Positions 40,710 to 49,900 of a stretch of DNA of 64,000 bases are shown here, in pieces. Made by a program: the position numbers and the translations under genes. The first letter of the stretch is position 1, and each line of letters opens with the position of its first letter. The stretch is from Candidatus Gallimonas merdae (GTDB lineage: Bacteria > Bacillota > Clostridia > Christensenellales > Borkfalkiaceae), in assembly GCA_904419525.1 (NCBI GenBank), contig CAJFRT010000002.1, positions 223,311-287,310 of the forward strand, given 5' to 3'. The notes under the pieces are model-generated. The model was not told the origin of the DNA and ran no database searches. It saw only the letters and a program-made list of their open reading frames with translations.

Positions 40710-42116
40710 TCACGAACCGACAATTCCCTCCGATTTTTTGGAAAGGAAAACCAGCGTCTCTACATGTTTCGTCTGAGGGAACATATCGAATGGTTCCACG
40801 CAGGTGACCGAATACGGTCCTGCGGGAGCTTCCGCCTTGACAAGGGCGCCGTCCTTTTCAATGAGGGCCCCCGTCAGGATCCCCACGTCGCGCGCGAGCG
40901 TTGCGGGATCGCAGGAGATCATGACGATCCTGCCGACATTCTTCCGGATCAGAAGTTCGAGGACGCCGCGGGCAACGCCTGCACGAGGCGGATCCAACAC
41001 AACAAGCGCATCGGGCTCCCGTTCCAGCACACCCGCAAGAAGGTCTTCCACCTTCCCGCAGAGATTTTCCATTCTTTCGCCGAGCGCATTGTCCGTTTTC
41101 AGTTTTTCGGCGCAGTCGTGCGCCTCGGGGACGATCTCGATCCCATACGCCTTCCGGCATTTTTTTGCAAACTTTGCCGTGAGAAGGCCGCCGCCCGCAT
41201 AGCAATCGATGACGGTGTCCCCTTCATCGGCAAAGGAAAGCGCCCGGTCATAGAGTTTGCCGCGCACGTTCTCGTTGACCTGAACAAAGGTGCGGGGGCC
41301 GACTTCGTACGTGAGCCCGCCGTCCTGACAGTCATAAAATCCGGGCCCCTTCAGAAGCCTGAACTCTTCGCCGAATATGACATTCGTCGGTTTATCGTTG
41401 ACGTTCAGCCAGAAACTGTATTCGGGGAATACCTTATCGAGAAGGAAGAAAAAGTAATCGATGCCCTTGAGTTCGGGGACGGTCGTCACCAGCGTGACGA
41501 TATATTTCTTGCGCAGTTCCCGCACGACGATGTGGCGGATCTGACCCTGCCCGGTCTCCTCGTCATAGCCGTCCAGACCGCATTTTTCCATGAATCCGAG
41601 AAGCGCGCGGACCAGGCCCTCAGCCCAGTCTGCATGGAGCGGACAGGCCTGTGTGGGCACGATCCGATGGGAACGTTCCGCAAAAAAGCCGACCACATTC
41701 TCGCCGCCCCGCTGGCCGACGGGAAGCTGCAATTTGTTGCGGTAGGCATATTCTTTTTCGCTGCGCTCGCATGCGGCGACGGGAAGATCGAGCCCGGCGA
41801 TCTTTCTGAGCGCATCTTTGACCACGCCCGTTTTGAATTTGAGCTGCATGTGGTACTTCAGATGCTGCAGCTGACAGCCGCCGCACTTTCCGAACACGGC
41901 GCATTTGGGACGGACGCGCATTTCGGCGGGCGTGAGCAGATCTTCGATCCGCGCGTAGGCAATATTCCCCTTGACTTTGAGTACGCGCACCTGTGCGCGC
42001 TCTCCGGGAAGCAGGCATGGAATGAACAGAACCGTGCCGTCCTCGCTGCGCGCGATCCCTTCCCCCTGCGTGCCGAGAGCAGAGCAGGTCACTTTCAGGA
42101 TATCGTTCTTTTCCAC
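40710..42116 (-). CDS. rlmD: 23S rRNA (uracil-C5)-methyltransferase RlmD/RlmCD type
   Basis: The enzyme makes 5-methyluridine in 23S rRNA. The 468-residue product has an N-terminal TRAM domain, the Fe-S Cys cluster PKCAVFGKCGGCQLQ (about residues 68-82), a SAM-binding motif CYAGGGLLTAKFA, DPPRAG and the catalytic Cys in ISCDPATLARD. The start is GTG at 42116, 8 nt after AGGAGG at the end of the membrane protein gene. Which uridine(s) it modifies is not determined by sequence. Confidence 0.92.
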   Translation of the reverse strand: MEKNDILKVTCSALGTQGEGIARSEDGTVLFIPCLLPGERAQVRVLKVKGNIAYARIEDLLTPAEMRVRPKCAVFGKCGGCQLQHLKYHMQLKFKTGVVKDALRKIAGLDLPVAACERSEKEYAYRNKLQLPVGQRGGENVVGFFAERSHRIVPTQACPLHADWAEGLVRALLGFMEKCGLDGYDEETGQGQIRHIVVRELRKKYIVTLVTTVPELKGIDYFFFLLDKVFPEYSFWLNVNDKPTNVIFGEEFRLLKGPGFYDCQDGGLTYEVGPRTFVQVNENVRGKLYDRALSFADEGDTVIDCYAGGGLLTAKFAKKCRKAYGIEIVPEAHDCAEKLKTDNALGERMENLCGKVEDLLAGVLEREPDALVVLDPPRAGVARGVLELLIRKNVGRIVMISCDPATLARDVGILTGALIEKDGALVKAEAPAGPYSVTCVEPFDMFPQTKHVETLVFLSKKSEGIVGS

Positions 42117-42121
42117 GCCAT

Positions 42122-42676
42122 TCACCTCCTGATCCGCCGGATCGCGCCGTTCGCCGCGTTCTGGCAGAGAAAGATCATGTAATCGTAGAGAGCGAACACC
42201 ACCGTGCCCCCCACAAAGAGGATCAGAAACAGATGTTCCGATACAAACGGATACCAGGTCAGTTCCGTCAGGCCGAGGAATTCTTCCAGGACGACCCATG
42301 CAAGCCAAAGCGAAAGATCGAACCACGCGGCTTTGACAAGGAAGATCCCCCCGTGCAGAAGTTTCTTCTTCACATATTTTTTCTGAAAATAATTGGCAAG
42401 CGGATGCAGGCCGAAAAAGACGACAAAGGGCAGGATCTGCATGATCCCGAGCACGAATCCCGTGAACAGGAACGCAAGAATCACCGCGCCCGCAAAAGCG
42501 AGGCAGTATCCGAAGACCTGCTGTTTGGCAAGCGGCACCATGAGGGCAAACACCGCGATCAGATAGCCCGCCGCAAGCAGAAATCTCACATATGAGCCCA
42601 GCGTCAGCGCAAGCGCCGCAACGGCGCATGCAATGGCAGAGAGCGCGATTTCAAAGGAGCGCGACTGCTTTTTCAT
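42122..42676 (-). CDS. Predicted integral membrane protein
   Basis: The 184-residue protein has about five membrane segments (roughly residues 8-30, 35-50, 52-78, 83-100, 112-135 and 148-172) and a basic C-terminus ending AIRRIRR. The overall look (short N-terminus, LALTLGSYVRFLLAAGYLIAVF) is reminiscent of ECF S-components, but I cannot assign a family. It lies between the J-like gene and rlmD in the trpS transcript. Confidence 0.75.
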   Translation of the reverse strand: MKKQSRSFEIALSAIACAVAALALTLGSYVRFLLAAGYLIAVFALMVPLAKQQVFGYCLAFAGAVILAFLFTGFVLGIMQILPFVVFFGLHPLANYFQKKYVKKKLLHGGIFLVKAAWFDLSLWLAWVVLEEFLGLTELTWYPFVSEHLFLILFVGGTVVFALYDYMIFLCQNAANGAIRRIRR

Positions 42677-42702
42677 CTTGTCCTATGCTTTCAGTCCCGC
42701 CC

Positions 42703-43314
42703 TCAGCGGCAGTTACAGCAGAGATTGAACAGGCAGTTGACGCACAGGAACGTATAGCAGAACGAGAAGCACTGCGAACACCAGTTGCCGCCCATCTGCT
42801 CGTCGCCGTTCGGCACGGGATCGGGATTGGTATTGGGAGCATTGCCCGTCTGCTGCCGGTAATCGGCGCGGCTTTTGAGCTTTTCGTATGCCTCGCGGTA
42901 CTTCGTATTGCTCCCGTCCATCTGAATGGCGATCTCGAGCTGCTTTTTGCTCTCCTGCATCCAGTTCTTTTTGTAGAACACGACGGACTGCAGGTAGTGC
43001 CATTCGGCGCTGCGCTCGTTGAAATCGTCGAGCAGCTGCTGTGCGCGCGCGATATCCCCTTTGCGGATACAGTCGGAAACGGCCTCGAACGAAGAAGCGC
43101 CCGAAGTATTGCTCGCCTTTTCGCGCCGCTCTTCCATGATCTCGTTGTAGGCGGTGTCCAGCTTTTCCAGCATGCGCGCGGCATTGTTGCCCACTTCGCC
43201 GTCCTGCCACTTCTCTTCGTTGTAGATCTCTTTCAGCCGCTCATAGCAGGCCTTGATCTCCTCATCGGAGGCGTTCTCATCTACCTGTAACAGTCTGTAA
43301 TTTTCCTGATTCAT
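42703..43314 (-). CDS. J-domain-like protein lacking HPD, with Cys-rich tail
   Basis: The 203-residue protein begins NYRLLQVDENASDEEIKACYERL, resembling helix II of a DnaJ domain, but the HPD motif needed to stimulate DnaK is missing. A TPR-like helical middle (about 70-140, IRKGDIARAQQLLDDF) follows, then a Pro/Asn linker and a tail with eight Cys in the last 26 residues. It is cotranscribed with a DUF5685 gene, a pairing I associate with Clostridia. Function unknown; the tail could bind metal. Confidence 0.8.
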   Translation of the reverse strand: MNQENYRLLQVDENASDEEIKACYERLKEIYNEEKWQDGEVGNNAARMLEKLDTAYNEIMEERREKASNTSGASSFEAVSDCIRKGDIARAQQLLDDFNERSAEWHYLQSVVFYKKNWMQESKKQLEIAIQMDGSNTKYREAYEKLKSRADYRQQTGNAPNTNPDPVPNGDEQMGGNWCSQCFSFCYTFLCVNCLFNLCCNCR

Positions 43315-43333
43315 AATCTGTTTCCCTTATACC

Positions 43334-44218
43334 TTACGATTTGATCTTTCCGAGCTCGCCCGACGATATTTCCTTGCGCGGTTCCCCTTTCATGACGCGC
43401 GCCGTCTCCAGCGGGATCCCCCGCAGAATGACGTTGTCCGTAAGATCGCGGTTGAAATAAAACTTCACCCCCGCGAGCCCTTCACGCATGGAGTAAAAGA
43501 GGGTATCGAACAAAAAGGCGATCTCCTGCCCGTTCGCCTGCATGAGTTCGGCGCGGGTCATGCTGCCGTAGGCAAGCACGAACGGATTGTAGCGCTTTTT
43601 TTTGACGTCCTTTTCATAGTCGTCCAGCGCATCGATCAGATAGACCCACTTTCCAACGGCATAGAACAGCTCTTCGGAAGCGGACGAGGACTTTTCTTTC
43701 AGAAAGTGCACCGAGAGGTTGCGCATGAGCTGTGCGGTCGGTTCCGCCGCCTCATCGGGCGAGGAGGAACGCTTTTTTTCCACGGCCGCCTGTGCCGCGA
43801 CGAACTCTTCCACGAGCGCCACGAGCGCGGGATACCGCTTCCGCGCGCGTTTACAGCCCTTTCTGAACCAGGCCCGTTTGACCCTTCCGCCGCTGCCGTC
43901 CGTGACGTCGTCGGCAAGTTTGTAGTACGTGAGCACCGTGTTGAGCGCACCCAGCTCCATGGTGAGATCGTCGACGGCGGCAATGGGCCGCTTGCGAATG
44001 GTGTGCTCGAAACAGTTCTGCCGCTCCACCCGGATATCCGTGCCCGTCATGTTATGCAGGAGCGCGGACAAAAATGTGACGTCGTAGGTGAGCCCCAGCC
44101 GCGCGCGCTGTCCGCACGCCGCGCCGATGGACTTGCACAGCCCGCAGTAGAGCGCCTTGTAGAGCATGAAATCCTTTATGAGCAGGTTGGGCAGATCGTA
44201 GCGAACATATCCGAACAC
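43334..44218 (-). CDS. DUF5685 family protein
   Basis: The 294-residue protein starts MFGYVRYDLPNLLIKDFMLYKALYC and continues GLCKSIGAACGQRARLGLTYD, the conserved N-terminal block of DUF5685 with its CxxC pair. The rest is helical; a run of basic and Ser-rich residues lies near position 165. The GTG at 44218 has GGGAG eight nt upstream in the end of trpS, so it is coupled to trpS. Biological role unknown. Confidence 0.88.
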   Translation of the reverse strand: MFGYVRYDLPNLLIKDFMLYKALYCGLCKSIGAACGQRARLGLTYDVTFLSALLHNMTGTDIRVERQNCFEHTIRKRPIAAVDDLTMELGALNTVLTYYKLADDVTDGSGGRVKRAWFRKGCKRARKRYPALVALVEEFVAAQAAVEKKRSSSPDEAAEPTAQLMRNLSVHFLKEKSSSASEELFYAVGKWVYLIDALDDYEKDVKKKRYNPFVLAYGSMTRAELMQANGQEIAFLFDTLFYSMREGLAGVKFYFNRDLTDNVILRGIPLETARVMKGEPRKEISSGELGKIKS

Positions 44219-44221
44219 GCT

Positions 44222-45217
44222 TTATTCTCCCCTGTAAAACCCGACTTTGCGGTACACCTTGGAGAGCGTCTTCCGCGCCGTGCGGAAGGCATTCTCCGCG
44301 CCCCTTTTCAGAACGTCCGAAAGATAGGCCTTGTCGGAAAGCAGACGCTTCTGCTCCTGCTGAATGGGTGCAAGGACGTCGGCAACGGTCTCGCCGACCG
44401 CCGTCTTGAAATCGCCGTATCCCTTTCCCTCGAATTCCTTTTCCGCCTCGGCGACCGTGCAGCCCTTGAAAGAGGCGTAGATGTTGAGCAGGTTGGTCAC
44501 GCCGGGCTTTTCCTCAGAGGCGGCGACGCGGTTGTCGCTGTCCGTAACGGCACGGCGGAACTTGCGCATGATCGTGTCCCTGTCGTCCGCCAGATAGACG
44601 GAAGCATTGGGATTTTCGTCCGACTTGCTCATTTTATGCAGGGGATCCTGCAGGGAGTTGATCTTTGCGCCCTCCTTCAGGATATATCCCTCCGGCACGC
44701 GGAACGTCTCGCCGTAGCGGTTGTTGAAGCGGATCGCGATATCGCGCGTGATCTCAAGATGCTGTCTCTGATCGACGCCCACGGGCACCACGTCCGCCTG
44801 ATACAGCAGGATATCCGCGGCCATCAGCACGGGATAATCCATGAGCCCCATGTTGACGTTTTCCGGGTGCTTCGCGCTCTTGTCCTTGAACTGCGTCATG
44901 CGTTCCATTTCGCCGACATACGTCAGCGTGTTGAGCACCCAGGTCAGCTCGGCGTGCGCGGGCACGTTGGACTGCACGTAGAGCGTGCATTTTTCGGGAT
45001 CGATCCCGCAGGCGATGTACAGCGCCGCAAGCTCCAGCGTGCGGCGGCGGAGCTCCGCCGGCTCCTGGCGCACCGTAATGGCGTGCATGTCCGCGATCGC
45101 GTAAAAACAGGTGAATTCCTGCTGGAGTCTCACCCAGTTGCGGATCGCGCCGGTGTAGTTGCCGATCGTCAGATTTCCGCTGGGCTGGACAGCCGAATAG
45201 AGTACTTTTTCTTCCAT
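44222..45217 (-). CDS. trpS: Tryptophanyl-tRNA synthetase
   Basis: TrpRS charges tRNA-Trp. The 331-residue class I synthetase has the HIGH-like segment PSGNLTIGNYTGAI and the KMSKS loop LHKMSKSDENPNAS. MADILLYQADVVPVGVDQRQH is another signature. It has its own promoter with a leader of only about 24 nt, so no T-box is present. It is the first gene of the trpS-DUF5685-J-like-membrane protein-rlmD unit. Confidence 0.97.
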   Translation of the reverse strand: MEEKVLYSAVQPSGNLTIGNYTGAIRNWVRLQQEFTCFYAIADMHAITVRQEPAELRRRTLELAALYIACGIDPEKCTLYVQSNVPAHAELTWVLNTLTYVGEMERMTQFKDKSAKHPENVNMGLMDYPVLMAADILLYQADVVPVGVDQRQHLEITRDIAIRFNNRYGETFRVPEGYILKEGAKINSLQDPLHKMSKSDENPNASVYLADDRDTIMRKFRRAVTDSDNRVAASEEKPGVTNLLNIYASFKGCTVAEAEKEFEGKGYGDFKTAVGETVADVLAPIQQEQKRLLSDKAYLSDVLKRGAENAFRTARKTLSKVYRKVGFYRGE

Positions 45218-45247
45218 GGTTCTCTCGATTTATAAGGATTCACGATA

Positions 45248-45276
45248 ATTATACCATATCTTTCCCGAAAATGCAA
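45248..45276 (-). promoter_or_regulatory. Sigma-A promoter of trpS
   Basis: TTGCAT (45271-45276), 17-bp spacer, TATAAT (45248-45253) with extended TGG. Confidence 0.75.
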
Positions 45277-45418
45277 TGGCTGGACGCTCCGCGCCGATAA
45301 AATTGTTGTGAATCGCGGTCATGGAATTTTCACATATGCAGGAATCTTCCGCCGGGCGCTGACGGGGGCGGTCACCCATGTCTTTTTCAACGATCCGCCG
45401 GATCTTTCCGGAGTACAC

Positions 45419-45451
45419 AAAAAAGAGGCCGCGCCGGACGGCACAGCCTCT
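45419..45451 (-). terminator. Terminator of thrC
   Basis: AGAGGC/GCCTCT-based stem (45424-45451) with inner pairing and six T on the minus strand. Confidence 0.75.
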
Positions 45452-45481
45452 GATCTTTGTCCCCCGGAACCGGGAGACAGG

Positions 45482-46975
45482 TCATACAAATTTCATGACT
45501 TCCGCAAACATCTTGTCGGGCGCCACCGTCTGCTTGAACAGAATGGGCTTGTAGCGGACGGCCTTCAGCGCCTCGGGGACCTTCATCGCCGTCAGCAGAT
45601 TGATGCGCTTGATACCCTTGAAGCTGTCCTTCACGTCGTTCCCCGTCAGCGCGTACAAAACGTCCTGCGGGAACTTGTAAGGACTCGCCGTGGAGACGAC
45701 CACCATGGGCGGAAGTTCTTCCTTGGGATTTTCCTTGTGCATCTTTTCTTCATACCGCTGCGCGACGCTCATAGCGACGCCCGTATGGGTGTCCATGGGG
45801 TAGCCGTATTCCTCGAAAAATTCGTAGATGCAGTCCACGGTGTCGCTTTCGCTGGCATACGATGCGAAGAATTCCGAACGGATCTGCCGGAGTTCCTCGG
45901 CGCGGACGGAGTATTTCCCCGTCGAAGCAAGCGACGCCATGCGCTCCTTCGTAAGGGCGGCGTCGCGGCCGGAGAGCTCGAAAATGAGGCGCTCCAGGTT
46001 GGAGGAAACAAGGATATCCATGGACGGGGACATCGTCTTGTAGAACGGCCGCTTGACGTCGTATGTGCCGCGCTCCCAGAAATCGGTGAGCACGTTGTTC
46101 TTGTTGGACGCACAGACGAGCGTGCCGACGGGAAGTCCCATCTTCTTGGCGTAATATGCCGCGAGAATGTTGCCGAAATTGCCCGTGGGGACGGTGAAAT
46201 TGACCTTGTCGCCCATCCTGATCTGATCGGACGTGACGAGATCGCAGTACGCCGAAAAATAGTAGCAGATCTGCGGCGCAAGCCTTCCGAAGTTGATGGA
46301 GTTCGCAGAGGAGAGCAGATAACCCTTTTCGGCGAGCTGCTTTTTGCACTCTTCCGAACCGAAGATCTTTTTCACGCCCGTCTGGCAGTCGTCGAAATTT
46401 CCCTTGACGGCGACCACGTTGACGTTGTTCCCCTCCTGCGTGCACATCTGCAGTTTCTGCATTTTGGACACGCCGTCGTCGGGATAGAACACCATGATCT
46501 TGATGCCCTCTGCGTCCCGGAACCCTTCGAGCGCCGCCTTGCCCGTATCGCCGCTGGTGGCGACGAGAATGAGGATCTTTTCCTTGATGCCGCACAGGTC
46601 GCACCCCTTCCGGAGCAGGTAGGGAAGCACGGTGAGCGCCATATCCTTGAAGGCACAGGTCGGGCCGTGGAAAAGTTCCAGCATATACATGCCGTTTTCC
46701 ACGCGCACAAGGGGAGCGGCGTCCCCGCCCTCAAACTGGGCATATGCCTTTTTCAGCGCACCGAGCAGTTCCTCCTCGTCGTATTCGTCCAGATATTTAT
46801 GCAGAATGAACGCGGCGCGTTCGGGATAGTCCATGCCGAGCATCGCCTCCAGTTCCTCCCGCGGGACAGCGGGGAACACGGAAGGCACGAACAGCCCGCC
46901 GTCGCGCGCAATGCCCTCCACGATCGCCTGCGCGCCCGTGACTTTTTCTTCTCCTCTCGTGCTGATAAACTGCAT
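45482..46975 (-). CDS. thrC: Threonine synthase
   Basis: ThrC converts O-phosphohomoserine to threonine with PLP. The 497-residue protein has the long (fold-type II, class I) layout, the PLP Lys in GPTCAFKDMALTVLP and the phosphate loop VATSGDTGKAALEGF. The N-terminal MQFISTRGEEKVTGAQAI is typical. The ATG follows GGGGAGGCGAT. Its promoter is unclear: TTGAAC with a weak TATGGC lies upstream, spanning a GTATT-4-AATAC palindrome (47013-47026) that may be a regulator site. No T-box was seen. Confidence 0.96.
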   Translation of the reverse strand: MQFISTRGEEKVTGAQAIVEGIARDGGLFVPSVFPAVPREELEAMLGMDYPERAAFILHKYLDEYDEEELLGALKKAYAQFEGGDAAPLVRVENGMYMLELFHGPTCAFKDMALTVLPYLLRKGCDLCGIKEKILILVATSGDTGKAALEGFRDAEGIKIMVFYPDDGVSKMQKLQMCTQEGNNVNVVAVKGNFDDCQTGVKKIFGSEECKKQLAEKGYLLSSANSINFGRLAPQICYYFSAYCDLVTSDQIRMGDKVNFTVPTGNFGNILAAYYAKKMGLPVGTLVCASNKNNVLTDFWERGTYDVKRPFYKTMSPSMDILVSSNLERLIFELSGRDAALTKERMASLASTGKYSVRAEELRQIRSEFFASYASESDTVDCIYEFFEEYGYPMDTHTGVAMSVAQRYEEKMHKENPKEELPPMVVVSTASPYKFPQDVLYALTGNDVKDSFKGIKRINLLTAMKVPEALKAVRYKPILFKQTVAPDKMFAEVMKFV

Positions 46976-47033
46976 ATCGCCTCCCCTGCCGCGCTGCGCA
47001 CGGCCATACCGTGTATTTCAGAATACGTTCAAA

Positions 47034-47055
47034 CCGTCCCTTGAAAAAGGGACGG
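47034..47055 (-). terminator. Hairpin after the P-loop protein gene
   Basis: CCGTCCCTT/AAGGGACGG stem with a 4-nt loop; the minus-strand tail TTTGAACG is weak and also serves as the -35-like TTGAAC of thrC. Confidence 0.5.
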
Positions 47056-47090
47056 CTCGTCCGGGTGTTTTTCCCGCTTCTTCGCCTGCG

Positions 47091-47498
47091 TTACAGATAC
47101 TTCTTCGCGAAATCGGGCAGCTCCTCTTCCGCGCAGCTGCACGTGATGTAGAGCTTGAGATCGCGCATCTGGGCGACCTTCTCCATCATGTAGAAGAACT
47201 GCGCCATATCTCTGATCGCCTTGCCCGCAATACGCGCAATGCCGTCCACATAGACGTACTCATTGTCGTACCCGCCTGCAACGACACCCTTGATGAATCC
47301 GCACAGCGCGTCCTCGCCCGCGATCGAATAATCGCTCGTGTCAATAAAGCGGATCTCCCGCTTCAGATCATACATATACCGCTTTGTATCGGTGATGAAG
47401 ATCAGATTCCCCTTGGCGACGGCCACAGCCTCGTTCGCCGCATCGATGATGCGCTTGGTTTTGCCGCTTCCCTTAGGTCCGCAAATGATCTTTACCAT
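47091..47498 (-). CDS. Small P-loop ATP-binding protein
   Basis: The 135-residue protein starts MVKIICGPKGSGKTKRIID, a clear Walker A motif (residues 7-14), and has a Walker B-like EYVYVDGIARIAG near the middle. Members of this short family are found in Clostridia and annotated only as ATP-binding proteins. It has its own promoter and AGGAGGACAGGA site. The partner or substrate is unknown. Confidence 0.8.
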   Translation of the reverse strand: MVKIICGPKGSGKTKRIIDAANEAVAVAKGNLIFITDTKRYMYDLKREIRFIDTSDYSIAGEDALCGFIKGVVAGGYDNEYVYVDGIARIAGKAIRDMAQFFYMMEKVAQMRDLKLYITCSCAEEELPDFAKKYL

Positions 47499-47545
47499 TC
47501 CTGTCCTCCTGAACTCCGCAACGGGGCGGATATTTTCTTATTTCT

Positions 47546-47574
47546 ATTCTACCAAGTTTTCGTGTACTTTTCAA
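47546..47574 (-). promoter_or_regulatory. Sigma-A promoter of the P-loop protein gene
   Basis: TTGAAA (47569-47574), 17-bp spacer, TAGAAT (47546-47551) with extended TGG. Confidence 0.7.
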
Positions 47575-47603
47575 GGGGATTTGCGAAATTTCCCCGAAAA
47601 AAA

Positions 47604-48800
47604 TTAATCGAGACTGTTCAGGAACGCATCGATCCTGTTCAGGCCTTCGAGCATGTCCTCCATCGACAGCGAGTAGGAGAGCCGCACGCAGTCGTCCGCG
47701 CCGAACGGAGCGCCGGGCACGACCGCAACCTTTGCGGCGTCGAGCAGCGTATCGGCGAACGTGGCGGAGTCGCTGATGACGCGGCTGCCGAACTTTTTGC
47801 CGTACACGCCGGACACGACGAGCATCGCATAGAACGCGCCCTCCGGAATGATGCAGAACGCGCGCTGCATCTCGGAAATGCGCTCCACCATCGCGATGCG
47901 GCGGCGGGCAAAGCGCGCCACCATCTCCTCCACCGCGGCTTCGGGCGAAGAGAGCGCCTTGATGGTCGCATACTGCGACACGGAGCAGGCATTGCTCGTG
48001 GCGTGGCTCTGGAAGGAGTCGATCGCCTTGGCGATGTCTTTGGGGGCGGCAAGGTACCCGATGCGCCAGCCCGTCATGGCGTACGTCTTGGATACGCCGT
48101 TGACGGTGATCGTCAGTTCCTTCATCTTTTCGGAGACCGCCGCCATCGAGAAGGGTTTGGTCTCTCCGTAGACGAGTTTTTCGTAGATCTCGTCGGAAAG
48201 AACAAAGATGTCATGCTTTTCGCACACCGCCGCAAGCGCGCGCACCTCCGTCTCCGAATAGACGGCGCCCGTGGGATTGCAGGGCGAGTTGAAGATCAGC
48301 AGTTTGGTTTTGGGCGTGATCGCCGCTTCGAGCTGTTCGGGCGTGATCTTGAAGCCGTTATCCTTGCTGCCCTCCACATAGACGGGAACGCCGCCGCACG
48401 TCTTGACGACTTCGGGATACGTCAGCCAGTAGGGCACGGGGATGATGACTTCGTCCCCCTCGTCCACAAGCGCATAGCACACGTTGAAAATGGAGTGTTT
48501 TGCACCGTTGGAGACGATGATCTGAGAGGGCTCGTATTCAAGGCCGTTGTCGCGCTCGAACTTTTCGCAGATGGCGCGGCGCAGCTCGGGAAGTCCGGCC
48601 GAAGGCGTGTACTTGGTCTTGCCGCTCCTGAGTGCCTGGATCCCCGCCTCCACGATATAATCGGGCGTGGGAAAATCAGGTTCGCCGACGCCGAAATTGA
48701 TGACGTTTTCGCCGTTTGCCTTCATCGCCTTTGCCTTGGCGCTGATCGCCAGCGTCTGCGAAGGAGAGATCGTGCGAATGCGTTTTGCCAGTCGTTCCAT
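47604..48800 (-). CDS. Class I PLP-dependent aminotransferase (aspartate-type)
   Basis: The 398-residue protein has NFGVGEPDFPTPDYIVEAG, FNSPCNPTGAVYS and the PLP Lys in VNGVSKTYAMTGWRIGY, the pattern of Bacillota aspartate aminotransferases (I-gamma group). The ATG at 48800 follows GAGGTGAACAT; an upstream in-frame ATG overlaps prfA. It lies 26 nt after prfA. Aspartate is the likely substrate, but aromatic or prephenate use cannot be excluded. Confidence 0.92.
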   Translation of the reverse strand: MERLAKRIRTISPSQTLAISAKAKAMKANGENVINFGVGEPDFPTPDYIVEAGIQALRSGKTKYTPSAGLPELRRAICEKFERDNGLEYEPSQIIVSNGAKHSIFNVCYALVDEGDEVIIPVPYWLTYPEVVKTCGGVPVYVEGSKDNGFKITPEQLEAAITPKTKLLIFNSPCNPTGAVYSETEVRALAAVCEKHDIFVLSDEIYEKLVYGETKPFSMAAVSEKMKELTITVNGVSKTYAMTGWRIGYLAAPKDIAKAIDSFQSHATSNACSVSQYATIKALSSPEAAVEEMVARFARRRIAMVERISEMQRAFCIIPEGAFYAMLVVSGVYGKKFGSRVISDSATFADTLLDAAKVAVVPGAPFGADDCVRLSYSLSMEDMLEGLNRIDAFLNSLD

Positions 48801-48826
48801 ATGTTCACCTCGGTAAAAGTATTTTG

Positions 48827-49900
48827 TCATTCGTCCGCAGACTGCGCAAGCCTGCGCTCGGTATCCGCCCGCGCAAGCGCATCGATCATTTCGTCGAGAT
48901 CGCCCGCCAGGAAGGATTCCATGCTGTGCAGGCTGAGCCCGATCCTGTGATCGGTGATGCGGCTCTGCGGGAAATTGTAGGTACGGATGCGTTCGCTCCT
49001 GTCCCCCGTGCCGACAAGGCTCCTGCGGTTTGCCGCCTCCGCGCTTGCCGCGCGCGAGTTATAGTAATCGTACAGACGGCTCCTTAAAACCCTGTACGCC
49101 TTTTCCTTGTTTTTGAGCTGACTGCGCTCGTCCTGACAGGTCACGACGATCCCGGTCGGGAAATGGGTCAGGCGGATCGCCGTTTCCGTCTTGTTGACTT
49201 TCTGTCCGCCGGCGCCCGACGAGCGGAACAGATCGACGCGGATATCCTTTTCGTCGATCCTGACGTCCACGTCCTCCGCCTCCGGAAGCACGGCGACCGT
49301 CACCGTCGAAGTGTGGATCCTGCCCTGCGATTCCGTCTCGGGCACGCGCTGAACGCGGTGCACGCCGCTCTCATATTTGAGGCGGGCATAGGCGCCCTTT
49401 CCGTCGATGTTGACAATGGCCTCCTTCATGCCGCCGAGCTCCGTCTCGTTCAGATCGACGGGCTCCCAGCGGAAACGGTGCTTTTCGCAGTAGCCCTGAT
49501 ACATGCGGTAGAGTTCATAGGCAAAGAGCGCCGCCTCTTCGCCGCCGGCGCCCGCGCGGATCTCCAGCGTACAGCCGCGGCCGTCGTTCTTGTCCTTGGG
49601 AAGGAGCAGCGTCTTGAGCTCTGTTTCCATGGCGGAGAGCGCTTCCCTGCAGGCGAGCGCCTCTTCAAGGAGCAGTTCGCGCATTTCGCCCGTCTCCTTT
49701 TCCGCCTCGGCAAGCGCCGCGTCGCGCTCTTCCAGCTTCCTGCGGTAAGCGCGGTAACTCTCGGCAATGGGTTCCAGTTCCGCCCGCTCGCGCGAGAGCG
49801 CCCGCCAGCTCTCCATGTCGGAGAGCGTCTCCGGCCGGGAGAGCAGCTCGCCGAGCTCGTCATAGCGCGCCGCGATCGTGTCCAGTTTTGAAAACATCAT
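48827..49900 (-). CDS. prfA: Peptide chain release factor 1
   Basis: RF1 ends translation at UAA and UAG. The 357-residue protein has the stop-codon recognition region HRVQRVPETESQGRIHTS (PxT motif as PET) and the GGQ hydrolysis motif in SSGAGGQKVNKTETAIRLTH, the site methylated by PrmC. Two ATG codons (49900 and 49897) are possible; the first overlaps the TAA of the prmC fusion gene. RF1 downstream of its own methylase is the classic order. Confidence 0.97.
   Translation of the reverse strand: MMFSKLDTIAARYDELGELLSRPETLSDMESWRALSRERAELEPIAESYRAYRRKLEERDAALAEAEKETGEMRELLLEEALACREALSAMETELKTLLLPKDKNDGRGCTLEIRAGAGGEEAALFAYELYRMYQGYCEKHRFRWEPVDLNETELGGMKEAIVNIDGKGAYARLKYESGVHRVQRVPETESQGRIHTSTVTVAVLPEAEDVDVRIDEKDIRVDLFRSSGAGGQKVNKTETAIRLTHFPTGIVVTCQDERSQLKNKEKAYRVLRSRLYDYYNSRAASAEAANRRSLVGTGDRSERIRTYNFPQSRITDHRIGLSLHSMESFLAGDLDEMIDALARADTERRLAQSADE

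Noticed and set aside
40483..40713. A 76-codon Arg-rich frame on the minus strand after rlmD
   Set aside because: A different frame in the same place gives far more protein-like sequence and runs in frame from rlmD to a terminator.
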